Below, piece by piece: positions 8,198-16,904 of a stretch of DNA of 64,000 bases. The notes under the pieces were generated by a model. It did no database searches. It was not told the DNA's origin and saw only the letters and a list, made by a program, of their open reading frames with translations. Position 1 is the stretch's first letter, and the number at the start of each line of letters is the position of its first letter. Origin of the DNA: Hyphomicrobiales bacterium (GTDB lineage Bacteria; Pseudomonadota; Alphaproteobacteria; Rhizobiales; JAJFHC01); the NCBI GenBank assembly GCA_021775835.1, contig JAJFHC010000018.1, forward strand, positions 1 through 64,000, written 5' to 3'. Both the position numbers and the translations under genes were made by a program.

Positions 8198-9091
8198 ATG
8201 AGGTATTCGTGGGATCTGATCCGAAGCTTTCACGCTGTCGCTGAAACCGGCAGCCTGTCCGCTGCCTCACGCCTTCAGGGCCTGACCCAGCCGACCGTGG
8301 GGCGTCATATCGATCTGCTGGAAGCTGAGTTGAAAGTGCCGCTCTTCATCCGCAGCCGGGATGGCATGGCGCTCACGCCGAAAGGCGAAGATCTGTTTGC
8401 GGCCGCCCAGGAGGTGGGTGAAACCGCGTCCGCATTTGAACGCCGCGCGGCTGGGTTGGACGAAGGGATTGGGGGTACGGTCCGCATTTCAGCAAACGAC
8501 ATTTTTGGCGTGCTTATCTTGCCCGCGCTGATCGGCGAATTCATCGCTGCCAATCCCAGTGTCGATATCGAACTGGTAGTGAGCAACGATGCTTCAAATC
8601 TGTCCAAGCGCGATGCCGACATTGCCATTCGCATGTTCCGCCCGACCCAGAATGATCTTGTAGCGCGCAAAATTACCCAGTTGCCATTGGGCCTCTTTGC
8701 ACATCAAAGCTATCTGGCCAGCCGCCCGGAACCAGCCTCGTTTGATGATCTGCGCAATTATGTATTTGTCGGCTACGATAGAGATGCTTCGCTGATTGAG
8801 GCGGCCCGAACGATGGGTGTGAACTTCACACCAAGCGATTTCAAGTTCCGCACCGACAACATCCTCTCCCATATATGGGCCATCCGCTCTGGTGCTGGAA
8901 TTGGCATTACGCATCTGGGGTTGGCGGAGCGGTGGGACGGCGTGACCCGGGTGTTACCTGATCTGACATTGCCTGGCCTCGACCTGTGGCTCGCCTGCCA
9001 TGCAGATGTTCGTTACAACAAGCGCGTGCGTGCGGTCATGGATTTCTTAGGCGACCGTCTGAAAACCCCCTACGCGACTTGTGACATTTAG
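8198..9091 (+). CDS. LysR family transcriptional regulator
   Basis: A 297-residue LysR-type regulator. The N-terminal winged helix covers residues 1-60 with the recognition region SLSAASRLQGLTQPTVGRHI, and the C-terminal co-inducer domain follows from about residue 90. LysR proteins commonly regulate a divergent neighbour, here the membrane protein at 7501-8073. The intergenic region 8074-8197 is AT-rich near the LysR start (AAATTATATAG), as is usual for such control regions. The gene converges with the methyltransferase and their ends overlap by four bases. Confidence 0.93.
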   Translation: MRYSWDLIRSFHAVAETGSLSAASRLQGLTQPTVGRHIDLLEAELKVPLFIRSRDGMALTPKGEDLFAAAQEVGETASAFERRAAGLDEGIGGTVRISANDIFGVLILPALIGEFIAANPSVDIELVVSNDASNLSKRDADIAIRMFRPTQNDLVARKITQLPLGLFAHQSYLASRPEPASFDDLRNYVFVGYDRDASLIEAARTMGVNFTPSDFKFRTDNILSHIWAIRSGAGIGITHLGLAERWDGVTRVLPDLTLPGLDLWLACHADVRYNKRVRAVMDFLGDRLKTPYATCDI

Positions 9092-9828
9092 CGCAATGCG
9101 GGTGCCTCACCATGCGTCAGGGAATTTGAAACAAACTGCCAGACAGAGGTGTTTCGGACATCCGTGTCTTCGAGCGCACGAGAGGTTTTGACCGCGTAGG
9201 AAATGAGTTTCTCCAGCCGGTCTTTTGGCAGATAGGTGCGTCCGGGATCTCCGATCAGCACTGACACGCCTTTGGAAGATTGAGCGCGCAGCCAAGCCTC
9301 TACTGCGCTCGCCAGCGGCTGCTCGTAGCACATGTCACCCACCAGGATCACATCCCAGGGTCCATCTTTGCCGACAAGATCTTCAACGGTCGTGCTGATC
9401 GGGAGACCATTAGCTTCTGCGTTCAGCGTTGCTGCCGCACAGGCAAATTGATCAATGTCGGCGCAAAGCGCAGAGGCTGCACCGGCTTGCAGTGCTGCAA
9501 GACCAACCAGCCCCGACCCGGATCCAAAATCGAGCACCTGTTTGCCCGACACCGGAAGGGGGGTGTCGAGAAGGTAGCGCGCAAGTGCTTGACCACCTGC
9601 CCACGCAAAAGCCCAAAATGGTGCGGGTAAACCCGTCGCCTCAAGTTCCGCCTCGCCCATCTCCCAAAGTGCGTCACCTTCTGTTGCCAGATGCAACATA
9701 AGTTCTGGCACAAGTGGCGGCTCGTGAAGCGCAGTGTGTGACTTGATAAAGCCGATGGGATCGCTCTGCGCATCGCTGGCGATGTCAGTTAGCAGTTTCA
9801 AACCCTTCCGACACGATACCTGCGACAC
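9088..9828 (-). CDS. Class I SAM-dependent methyltransferase (EtfB lysine / Nnt1-like)
   Basis: A 246-residue protein. The SAM-binding motif I is VLDFGSGSGLVGLAALQAGA, followed by ADID (motif II) and DVILVGDMCYEQPL (motif IV). PPLVPELMLHLA and PAPFWAFAWAGGQALARYLLD are typical of the nicotinamide N-methyltransferase-like/EtfB lysine methyltransferase group, related to PrmA. Substrate assignment is tentative. The chosen GTG start lies inside the end of the desaturase gene, and a TTG at 9801 is an alternative. It is the third gene after tetR and the desaturase on the same strand. Confidence 0.8.
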   Translation of the reverse strand: MSQVSCRKGLKLLTDIASDAQSDPIGFIKSHTALHEPPLVPELMLHLATEGDALWEMGEAELEATGLPAPFWAFAWAGGQALARYLLDTPLPVSGKQVLDFGSGSGLVGLAALQAGAASALCADIDQFACAAATLNAEANGLPISTTVEDLVGKDGPWDVILVGDMCYEQPLASAVEAWLRAQSSKGVSVLIGDPGRTYLPKDRLEKLISYAVKTSRALEDTDVRNTSVWQFVSNSLTHGEAPALR

Positions 9829-10798
9829 GGCGGCGGGTATTGTGGATCACCTCACCAGGCCTGTCCTGGTCGTCCGGCTTCGATGTCGCCATCTTGAGGA
9901 CTTCGAGATACCCTCGTTTGGTTTCCATGCGGTCCCAATGGCCATTAGCGATCAAGAATTTCTGCGCTTTGGGAAGGTTGTAACAGGGGATCCACATCAT
10001 CAGATGATGTTCCACATGATAGTTTACCCAATAGGGGCCAACGAATGCGCGCTCCAAGAGGCTAAGCTGCGTGGTGCGGGAGGACCGAAAGAGATCGTTC
10101 CCATCTGGAACCATTGCGTGTTCTGCAATGTTGCGAACACGCGTGATGACCTGATGCCAAGTCAGGAATGGCAGCAGCCACAATGCAAAGTAAAGATACC
10201 AGTGGCCTGTGGCAGCGATGCCTGCAAACAGAATGAAATGGGTGATTGTCGCGCGTCCGAGCTTCGACCAATAAATCCGCAACCGGTCACCAAACGGTGT
10301 GCCTGCGGGCCCAATTGCATTCTTGAACTGAGCTTTGCGCTGTTGGTACCCGGTCTGGCCCGAAAAATCCCGCCACATTTTCCGTCTAAAGCTTTTCTTC
10401 GTAATGGGGAAGGGGGCAGAGAGGATCAGGTCCGGGTCTTCTGGCTGCTGCGTATTATTGTGATGCTTGAGGTGATAGCGCCGATAAGCCCAGGTCTCTG
10501 CCAGCATGGGGTATCCGCAGAGCCACTGACCGATAAACTCATTCACCTTGGGCGACTTGCACAAAACGCCATGGGCCGCGTCATGCATCAAAACAGCAAG
10601 GCCCAGTTGACGCCCGCCGATAATGGCAACGGCGAGAATGAAGGTGAGCGGGTTTGGGAAATAGACAAACATCGCCATGGCCGCAAAGCAGATGCCCCAG
10701 GCATGTAAGGCGAGCCAGAGGCCGCGTAGGTCTGAGCGGTCGCGGACGATGGCAATCTGCTCGTCGGTAAGGAGGTCTTGTGCCTTGATCTTATTCAT
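9785..10798 (-). CDS. Membrane fatty acid desaturase
   Basis: A 337-residue diiron membrane desaturase. All three histidine boxes are present: HDAAH (72-76), HLKHH (109-113) and HVEHH (261-265), with hydrophobic pairs around residues 28-70 and 185-215. It would introduce double bonds into acyl chains of membrane lipids; a hydroxylase or ketolase of the same superfamily is possible. The ATG overlaps the tetR stop as ATGA, and GGAG eight bases upstream is a good ribosome site. A longer reading from 10864 would run into tetR and is not preferred. Confidence 0.92.
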   Translation of the reverse strand: MNKIKAQDLLTDEQIAIVRDRSDLRGLWLALHAWGICFAAMAMFVYFPNPLTFILAVAIIGGRQLGLAVLMHDAAHGVLCKSPKVNEFIGQWLCGYPMLAETWAYRRYHLKHHNNTQQPEDPDLILSAPFPITKKSFRRKMWRDFSGQTGYQQRKAQFKNAIGPAGTPFGDRLRIYWSKLGRATITHFILFAGIAATGHWYLYFALWLLPFLTWHQVITRVRNIAEHAMVPDGNDLFRSSRTTQLSLLERAFVGPYWVNYHVEHHLMMWIPCYNLPKAQKFLIANGHWDRMETKRGYLEVLKMATSKPDDQDRPGEVIHNTRRRVAGIVSEGFETAN

Positions 10799-11442
10799 AC
10801 CCGGCTCTCCGATGATTGATGTTTTGGTTGTTGTGAGACAGAGGCACCCAAAGCGCCGAAGCAAAACTGCACAATAGAGTTGAGAACATCCTCACTCCCC
10901 TGTGCATCTGTATCTGGTGCAAGGGGGCCTACCAGCGCTGTTGGGATGGCGCCCGCAATACAGGCCGCGACGAGCAGGGTGTCGCATGGGGGGATAACCC
11001 CCTCGGAAATGGCATCCTCAATAATGCGGGAAAAAATCGCTGCGTGGGTTTTGCGAAACCGGGTGCGTTCTTCCGCAAGCGCGACGTCGACAGGTTCAGC
11101 CAATAGGGCATAGGCCAATCGGCGGCTCTTGAGCGCACGTCCTGCAAACGTTCGCAGCACGATCTCAAACCGGGCAAGCGCTGGTTGGTCTGATGCAGCA
11201 ATGCCCGCAAGAATGTTCATCTCGCGGGACGACACTTCCCGAAACACCTGGCGGCAGAGGTCGTCTTTTGAGGGGAAATACCGATAAAGCGTGCCGGTCG
11301 CGAGGCGGGCCCGTTTGGCAACAGCGGTGATCTGCGCTTTAGCAAATCCGCCTTCCGCAACCAACTCCCGTGCAGCTGCCAAAATCCGTCGCCGGTTTTC
11401 CTCTAGCCGCTGTGCGACACCTTCTGTTTGCCGATAAGCCAA
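10795..11442 (-). CDS. TetR family transcriptional regulator
   Basis: A 215-residue TetR protein. The N-terminal HTH is KAQITAVAKRARLATGTLYRYFPSKDDL at about residues 35-62, followed by an all-helical ligand domain. It overlaps the desaturase start by four bases (ATGA), so the desaturase is translationally coupled to its probable regulator. This resembles the arrangement in which FabR/DesT-type TetR proteins sense acyl chains. The ligand here is not known. Confidence 0.92.
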   Translation of the reverse strand: MAYRQTEGVAQRLEENRRRILAAARELVAEGGFAKAQITAVAKRARLATGTLYRYFPSKDDLCRQVFREVSSREMNILAGIAASDQPALARFEIVLRTFAGRALKSRRLAYALLAEPVDVALAEERTRFRKTHAAIFSRIIEDAISEGVIPPCDTLLVAACIAGAIPTALVGPLAPDTDAQGSEDVLNSIVQFCFGALGASVSQQPKHQSSESRV

Positions 11443-11627
11443 TGGTATGAAACCTAATTCAGTTTTCGAGTGTCTCGTTTGAAGCCGTATGAAAACAGAT
11501 TCATTCCATCAAATCAAGCACCTCAACTGAAGAAATGAATAGTGTTTCAACTTTTGAGAAAATGAAACCCCAGGTCATAGAAATGAACCGGGGTTCGGTA
11601 TTTGAGGTTTTCGGCTGAAAACTGCGG

Positions 11628-11753
11628 TTAGTGCGAAATGCCAGCCTGGGCAGATGAGCGTCCCGAAGAGCGCGCCGCTTCGTCACGCCAATAAGGCATG
11701 CCCGAGAAAAGGCTCGCTGCGATCGCTGCACCATGGAACCATTGCTTGAACAT
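11628..11753 (-). CDS. Small hypothetical protein, 41 residues
   Basis: The minus strand has an ideal ribosome site AAGGAG seven bases before an ATG that opens 41 codons: MFKQWFHGAAIAASLFSG at the start and RSSAQAGISH at the end. The first 18 residues are amphipathic to hydrophobic; the rest is polar with Arg, Ser and Ala. No family is recognised. Support is the strong ribosome site and the structured upstream region (palindrome at 11817-11844, tandem repeat at 11881-11900). A hairpin around 11565-11597 (AACCCC paired with GGGGTT) follows the stop and could end the transcript. Confidence 0.6.
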   Translation of the reverse strand: MFKQWFHGAAIAASLFSGMPYWRDEAARSSGRSSAQAGISH

Positions 11754-11816
11754 TGGTTCACTCCTTGATGGTTAACTGCACCTACGCGTCGGAATTGCCG
11801 TGAAGCACAGTTATGC

Positions 11817-11844
11817 TGCAGTGCATTATCTATGCTGCACTGCA
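11817..11844. promoter_or_regulatory. Inverted repeat TGCAGTGCA/TGCACTGCA (putative operator)
   Basis: TGCAGTGCA at 11817-11825 and TGCACTGCA at 11836-11844 are perfect reverse complements, ten bases apart. Each arm also follows GC, giving two direct GCTGCA(G/C)TGCA units. It lies 64-91 bases before the start of the 41-residue protein. The TGC-rich shape recalls sites bound by PhaR, the polyhydroxyalkanoate regulator of alphaproteobacteria, but no PHA gene is in the window, so the regulator is a guess. Confidence 0.5.
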
Positions 11845-11880
11845 CCTTATTTCAAGGCAGGAGCGTGCGACATCTGCGCC

Positions 11881-11900
11881 CAGGGTTAACCAGGGTTAAC
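11881..11900. repeat. Two perfect tandem copies of CAGGGTTAAC
   Basis: Two adjacent 10-base copies each contain the palindrome GTTAAC. They lie just after the ubiA stop and 130-150 bases before the small protein at 11628-11753. The spacing of the two TTAA units is six, not the seven expected for a CtrA box. They might bind a regulator or be a chance duplication. Confidence 0.5.
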
Positions 11901-11905
11901 AGGAG

Positions 11906-12868
11906 CTAGTGCAGTCCCGAACCCAATGTCCCGGCGAGAATGGCCGCGAACAGGATTACGCCAAAGTCTCTGTTTGATTTGAAAATCGCGAGGCAGCGAG
12001 CAGGGTCGTCAATCCTGGTCCGGGTTACCTGCCGCATCAGGTGCCAACCGCCAACGGCAAGGCCGAGGTAGAAAATCCAGCCAATGGCAGCAGCCATGCC
12101 CGCAAGCCCGAAGAACAGCAATGCGGCGCCATAGAAAATAATGAGCCATGTCCTGGTGGCATCACCAAAGCGCAGGGCAGTGGATTTGAGGCCCAGCAGT
12201 GCGTCATCTTCCTTGTCCTGGTGGGCGTAGATCGTGTCATAACCGAGCGTCCAGCAAATCCCCGTCACATACAACACCACCGGGGCGGCACTCAGTGAAC
12301 CCGACACTGCGGCCCATCCCAGCAAGGCGCCCCAGTTGAAGGCAAGCCCCAGAAAGAGTTGTGGCCAGTAGGTGACGCGTTTCATGAACGGATAAACGGC
12401 CACGATAACGAGCGACGCGGCCCCGAGGGCGATGGCGAACAGGTTGAACTGCAGCAGCACAGCCAGACCCAAAAGGCATTGGAGGACGAGGAAGAGTTTC
12501 GCCTGAGCAACGGAGACCTGTCCGCTCGGGATCGGGCGCGACCGGGTCCGCGCCACCTGCGCGTCGAAGTCCCTGTCGACCAGGTCATTGAAGGTGCAGC
12601 CGGCGCCACGCATGGCAATCGCCCCGAGGCCGAAAAGAACGATCAGGACTGGATCGGGCCAGCCCGTCCCGTCGTGCAGGGCGATCATGGCAAGCGACCA
12701 CCAACACGGCCACAACAGCAGCCAGGTGCCGATCGGCCGGTCCAGGCGGCCTAGCCTCAGGTAAGGCCTGGTCCACGCCGGCGCAAGGCTATCAACCCAG
12801 TTGCCCCGTGAGTCCGCCACTGGGGCGTCGACTGCGTTGATATTATCTGGTGCTCTCGGTTCACTCAT
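11906..12868 (-). CDS. ubiA: 4-hydroxybenzoate polyprenyltransferase
   Basis: A 320-residue integral membrane prenyltransferase that joins the polyprenyl tail to 4-hydroxybenzoate in ubiquinone synthesis. The first Asp-rich motif is NDLVDRDFD (94-102) and the second YDTIYAHQDKEDD (210-222); about eight membrane helices are visible. The start at Met MSEPRAPDN was chosen because the family begins close to LDRPIGTWLLLWPCWW; a longer reading from 12955 adds 29 unlikely residues. It diverges from rsmE across 121 bases. Confidence 0.93.
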   Translation of the reverse strand: MSEPRAPDNINAVDAPVADSRGNWVDSLAPAWTRPYLRLGRLDRPIGTWLLLWPCWWSLAMIALHDGTGWPDPVLIVLFGLGAIAMRGAGCTFNDLVDRDFDAQVARTRSRPIPSGQVSVAQAKLFLVLQCLLGLAVLLQFNLFAIALGAASLVIVAVYPFMKRVTYWPQLFLGLAFNWGALLGWAAVSGSLSAAPVVLYVTGICWTLGYDTIYAHQDKEDDALLGLKSTALRFGDATRTWLIIFYGAALLFFGLAGMAAAIGWIFYLGLAVGGWHLMRQVTRTRIDDPARCLAIFKSNRDFGVILFAAILAGTLGSGLH

Positions 12869-12989
12869 GACAAAAGACTTAATCGCTTTCGAATCCGACT
12901 GCAATCGGCCTTGGTTTGCGCAAGTTCGAACAAACCTGTGGCAGTATGTTGTCATACGGTTCGCTCTGGATCACTTCAAGAGATTGTGC

Positions 12990-13748
12990 ATGGGCAGGAA
13001 CGATACCAGAACCGCCAGGGTCCCGAGACTCTTCGTTGAGCAGGCGCTGTCGGTGGATGCCTTGGTCTCATGCGATGCGAACCAGGCCAACTACCTGAAG
13101 AACGTCCTGCGGCTGAAACAGGGACAGGTTGTCTTGCTGTTCAACGGCCGTGACGGCGAATGGCGCGCCACCATTGAAAATGCAGCCAAGAAAACCTGCG
13201 AACTGAGATGCCTCGAACAAGTCCGGCCTCAGGGTCCGGACCCGCAACTGATCTACGTATTCGCACCGCTCAAACATGCCCGCCTCGATTACATGGTTCA
13301 GAAGGCAACCGAAATGGGGGCAGGGGTCCTCCAGCCTGTCCTGACACAGCGCACGTCCGTGGCCCGGATCAATCAGGAGCGCATGAAGGCCAATGCGATT
13401 GAGGCAGCCGAACAGTGTGAAATGGACACGGTGCCGGAAATCCGCCCGCCTGGAAAACTGGAGCGGGTGATTGAGGGCTGGCCCCAGGACAGGCCCCTCA
13501 TATTTTGCGACGAGTCAGCGCCGCCAGGATCCCCGGTAGACCTGCTGAACGCGATTACCGGAGAACCCGGTGGTGTTCTGATCGGTCCCGAGGGTGGGTT
13601 TTCGCCAGAAGAACAACAGTTTCTCTCGTCAAAACCCTTTGTCGTTCCTATATCCCTTGGGCCCCGGATCATGCGGGCGGATACAGCAGCCGTTGCGGCA
13701 CTCGCCATGGTGCAAGCAACACTTGGTGATTGGAACAGTTCGCGCTAG
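12990..13748 (+). CDS. rsmE: 16S rRNA (uracil(1498)-N(3))-methyltransferase
   Basis: A 252-residue SPOUT-class methyltransferase that modifies U1498 of 16S rRNA. An N-terminal PUA-like domain (1-75, with VLRLKQGQVVLLFNGRDGEW) is followed by the SPOUT domain with the knot motifs GPEGGF (199-204) and SLGPRIMRADTA (222-233). The usual motif is LGPRILRxETA, so Asp replaces Glu here. The ATG at 12990 is chosen because the family begins near VPRLFV; an upstream reading from 12801 runs into ubiA. Confidence 0.94.
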   Translation: MGRNDTRTARVPRLFVEQALSVDALVSCDANQANYLKNVLRLKQGQVVLLFNGRDGEWRATIENAAKKTCELRCLEQVRPQGPDPQLIYVFAPLKHARLDYMVQKATEMGAGVLQPVLTQRTSVARINQERMKANAIEAAEQCEMDTVPEIRPPGKLERVIEGWPQDRPLIFCDESAPPGSPVDLLNAITGEPGGVLIGPEGGFSPEEQQFLSSKPFVVPISLGPRIMRADTAAVAALAMVQATLGDWNSSR

Positions 13749-13879
13749 ATAGGCTTCAGAAAATTGGCATTGTTTCCGTGCGGGTCACGGTTACAGTATT
13801 CAGCAAAGTGATTTGTCTCAAAACAGCGGGCAGGCGAAGCCCGGTTTGAAACATACAGAAACCACAGGGAGCGCCGAAA

Positions 13880-15256
13880 ATGGCCACCGCTGTAATCGAC
13901 CAGCAGACGTTGGAAAGCCGTGACGACCTTGTCGCCTTCCTGGAAGAAGGCTGCCGTCCGGCATCCGCCTTCAAGATCGGTACCGAGCACGAGAAATTTG
14001 GCTTCCACACCAAGGACTACACGCCGATACCTTATGAGGGTGACAGCGGCGTCAAGGCGATGCTCGAGGGCATGCGCGACAAGTTTGGCTGGGAACCGAT
14101 TGAGGAAAAAGGCAACATTATTGCCCTGAGTCAGCCTGATGAACGTGGCGGTGGGTCGATCACTCTGGAGCCCGGCGGCCAATTCGAGCTTTCAGGCGCC
14201 CCCCTGGAGACATTGCATCAGACCTGTGACGAGGTGCACACCCATCTGGCTCAGGTCCGTGAGATTGGCGACGAGCTCGGCATCGGGTTTCTGGGCCTTG
14301 GGTTCTCTCCCAAATGGACCAGGGAAGAGACACCGATCATGCCCAAAGGCCGCTACAAGATCATGCGCGACTACATGGCCAAGATGGGCAACATGGGCCG
14401 GGACATGATGTTCAGGTCCTGTACCGTCCAGGTCAATCTGGATTTCTCCAGTGAAGCCGACATGGTGAAGAAGCTGAAGGTTTCTCTGGCGCTCCAGCCT
14501 GTAGTCACCGCCCTGTTCGCCAATTCGCCTTTTACAGAAGGCAAGCCCAACGGATTCTTGAGCTTGCGCAGCGAAGTCTGGAAAGATACCGATCCCGACC
14601 GGACCGGCATGCTGCCGTTCGCTTTCGAAGACGGCATGGGCTTTGAACGCTACGTCGATTACGCACTCGACGTGCCGATGTATTTTGTCTACCGAAACGG
14701 CACGTATAACGACGTGTCGGGGCAGTCGTTCCGCGATTTCATGAAAGGCGAATTGCCCGGTCTTCCCGGTGAATTACCGAACCGGCAAGACTGGTCGGAT
14801 CACCTGACGACCCTTTTCCCCGAAGCCCGTGTCAAGCAGTTCCTCGAGATGCGCGGAGCCGACGGTGGCCCCTGGCGCAGGCTTTGTGCCCTGCCGGCAG
14901 TGTGGGTGGGTTTGCTCTATGACCAGGCCACGCTCGATGCTGCCTGGGACCTTGTCAAGGACTGGACCGAGCAGGAACGCCTTGATATGCGCAATGCGGT
15001 TCCGATCACGGCGCTGGCGACACCTTTCCGCTCGACCACGGTCGGCGCGCTGGGAGCACAGCTTCTGGAACTTGCGCGCGCCGGCCTCAAGGCGCGCAAC
15101 TGCGTCGACCGGTTTGGCGACAATGAAGAGCATTTTCTCAACGCCGTCGAAGAAATCGTCGAAGAAGGTCGCACGCCTGCAGAACAGCTTCTCGATCTCT
15201 ACGAGAACAAGTGGCAGGGCGATATTGACCGGGTCTTCACCGACTGTGCTTATTGA
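13880..15256 (+). CDS. gshA: Glutamate-cysteine ligase, plant/alphaproteobacterial type
   Basis: A 458-residue GCS2-type ligase that catalyses the first step of glutathione synthesis from glutamate, cysteine and ATP. Motifs include [13 protein letters not shown] near residue 32, [20 protein letters not shown] near residue 92 and [13 protein letters not shown] near 175. Length and motifs fit the plant-type group found in alphaproteobacteria, not the E. coli type. GGGAG nine bases before the ATG is the ribosome site. The following small Cys-rich gene may share the transcript. Confidence 0.94.
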   Translation: MATAVIDQQTLESRDDLVAFLEEGCRPASAFKIGTEHEKFGFHTKDYTPIPYEGDSGVKAMLEGMRDKFGWEPIEEKGNIIALSQPDERGGGSITLEPGGQFELSGAPLETLHQTCDEVHTHLAQVREIGDELGIGFLGLGFSPKWTREETPIMPKGRYKIMRDYMAKMGNMGRDMMFRSCTVQVNLDFSSEADMVKKLKVSLALQPVVTALFANSPFTEGKPNGFLSLRSEVWKDTDPDRTGMLPFAFEDGMGFERYVDYALDVPMYFVYRNGTYNDVSGQSFRDFMKGELPGLPGELPNRQDWSDHLTTLFPEARVKQFLEMRGADGGPWRRLCALPAVWVGLLYDQATLDAAWDLVKDWTEQERLDMRNAVPITALATPFRSTTVGALGAQLLELARAGLKARNCVDRFGDNEEHFLNAVEEIVEEGRTPAEQLLDLYENKWQGDIDRVFTDCAY

Positions 15257-15306
15257 TTGCGTCTGTTGTCGAACACAACTCCTACCGACGTCCGGAGGAC
15301 TTGCCC

Positions 15307-15480
15307 ATGAATGAGCTGCGCCTGGAAGACTGCACCAACAAAACCTGTCCCTGGTCCGGTAAGCCGGTGAGTGCCGACTCCCTGACACTTTACCAGGATC
15401 GCGTGGTTGGCTTCTGCAACCCCGGCTGCCGTGACAAATTCGAAAAGGCCTTGGGCCACTTCGAGCAACCGGGAAAATAG
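15307..15480 (+). CDS. Small Cys-rich protein, YHS/zinc-ribbon-like
   Basis: A 57-residue protein reading MNELRLEDCTNKTCPW at the start and GFCNPGCRDKFEKAL near the end. Four Cys form CX4C and CX3C pairs separated by about 25 residues, suggesting one zinc or other metal site; the CNPGCRDKF part resembles the end of YHS/TRASH domains. Similar small proteins in related genomes are sometimes labelled glutathione S-transferase, which the sequence does not support. GGAGGA seven bases before the ATG fixes the start. It lies 50 bases after gshA and 53 before atuA-like. Confidence 0.75.
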   Translation: MNELRLEDCTNKTCPWSGKPVSADSLTLYQDRVVGFCNPGCRDKFEKALGHFEQPGK

Positions 15481-15533
15481 GCAACGTCAGTTCCATTGGC
15501 TGAATCCCCTGACCGCCCAGCGGGAAGGAAACC

Positions 15534-16904
15534 ATGAAAACCACATACATTGGTTGTGCCAGCGGGTTTGCCGGCGACCGGTTCGATGCGTCCGGTCCGG
15601 TGGTTGAGCATCTGGCACGCCTGAATGGGCCGCGCTATCTGATCTTCGAGGTGCTTGCAGAACGTACCCTTGCCCTGGCGCAACGCTTGCGGGGCACGGA
15701 TCCTGACGGTGGTTACTCGCCTTACCTCGACCATTACATCCGGCCGGTTCTTGCCCGCGCACTTGCCAGCAATGTTTGCATCGTGTCCAACATGGGCGCG
15801 GCCAACCCGCTTGGTGCGGCGGCGCGCATCCACGGCATTGCCAGAGAACTGGGCATCCGGCCATTGCGCATCGCGGTCGTGACCGGCGACGACCTGACGG
15901 CAATCATGAGTCCTGCCGAGATTGCGTCTTACCCCACCATGGAAGGCATCAGTCTGGGCGATCGTCCGGTTCTCGCAGCCAACGCCTACCTTGGCGCCCG
16001 CCCCATAGCTCGGGCTCTCGAAAAAGATCCCGACATTGTTCTCGTGGGGCGCACCACCGATAGCGCCCTGGCCCTTGGTCCCCTGATCCACGAGTTCGGC
16101 TGGTCGGAACGCGATTTTGAACGCCTCGCGTGCGGTACCATCTGCGGTCACCTGCTCGAGTGCGGGGCACAGGTGACCGGCGCCTACTTTGCCGATCCGG
16201 GCTTCAAGGACGTACCTGACCTGGCAAATGTCGGGTTTCCGGTCGCCGAAGTGAAAGCGGACGGCAAGATACTTATGACCAAGCCACCCGGCACGGGCGG
16301 CCTGGTCTCAACGGCAACTGTAACCGAGCAACTGCTCTACGAGATGCATGATCCAGGCGCCTACATCGTGCCTGACGTGATTGCCGACATTACATCCGCC
16401 ACGTTGAAACAATCGGCAAAGGATCAAGTGGCCGTGGAGGGCATCCGAGGGACGGCCGGACCAGACGATCTCAAGGCCACCGTGTGTTTCGACAATGGCT
16501 GGCTTGGTGAGGCGGAAATGAGTTATGCCGGCCCCAATGCACTGGCGCGCGCACAACTCGCCGCCGATATTGTCAGGGAACGACTGGAACAGGCTGGTTC
16601 TTCTGCACCTTTACGTTGTGAAGTCCTTGGTACTGGAGCCGTGCATCACGCAGGCAATGTTGGTCGACATCTGCACAATTCAAACGCTGCAGACGCGGAA
16701 TATCGTGCCCGGATTGCCCTGCTGGCCCCTGACCAGGCCGCCGCCCAACAGGCTGTAGATGAAATGCTGAGCCTTTACTGCTGCGGGCCTGCCGGTGGCG
16801 GCGGTTACCGTTGCCATGTGACGCCGCAACTGGCGACAGCGTCGATCCTGGTCCCGAGAGATCGGGTGGAGCCTTTCGTCCGTGTGGAAGAGGTGGTCGC
16901 ATGA
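15534..16904 (+). CDS. AtuA-family (DUF1446) protein, large part
   Basis: A 456-residue DUF1446 protein. The start is typical (YIGCASGFAGDRFDASGPVVEHLA), and GRTTDSALALGPLIHEFGW and AGGGGYRCHVTPQLAT are conserved family stretches. The family is named after AtuA of Pseudomonas acyclic terpene utilization; other members occur in varied acyl-CoA degradation clusters and their reaction is not known. GGAAGG before the ATG is a good ribosome site. The stop overlaps the next start as ATGA. Confidence 0.88.
   Translation: MKTTYIGCASGFAGDRFDASGPVVEHLARLNGPRYLIFEVLAERTLALAQRLRGTDPDGGYSPYLDHYIRPVLARALASNVCIVSNMGAANPLGAAARIHGIARELGIRPLRIAVVTGDDLTAIMSPAEIASYPTMEGISLGDRPVLAANAYLGARPIARALEKDPDIVLVGRTTDSALALGPLIHEFGWSERDFERLACGTICGHLLECGAQVTGAYFADPGFKDVPDLANVGFPVAEVKADGKILMTKPPGTGGLVSTATVTEQLLYEMHDPGAYIVPDVIADITSATLKQSAKDQVAVEGIRGTAGPDDLKATVCFDNGWLGEAEMSYAGPNALARAQLAADIVRERLEQAGSSAPLRCEVLGTGAVHHAGNVGRHLHNSNAADAEYRARIALLAPDQAAAQQAVDEMLSLYCCGPAGGGGYRCHVTPQLATASILVPRDRVEPFVRVEEVVA

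Noticed and set aside
9734..10708. 324-codon open frame on the plus strand over the desaturase
   Set aside because: The opposite strand has all three histidine boxes and a coupled start. The plus frame resembles no family.
11501..11845. 114-codon frame in another phase over the small protein
   Set aside because: No ribosome site, and it would begin inside the TGCAGTGCA palindrome; the 41-codon frame has an ideal ribosome site.
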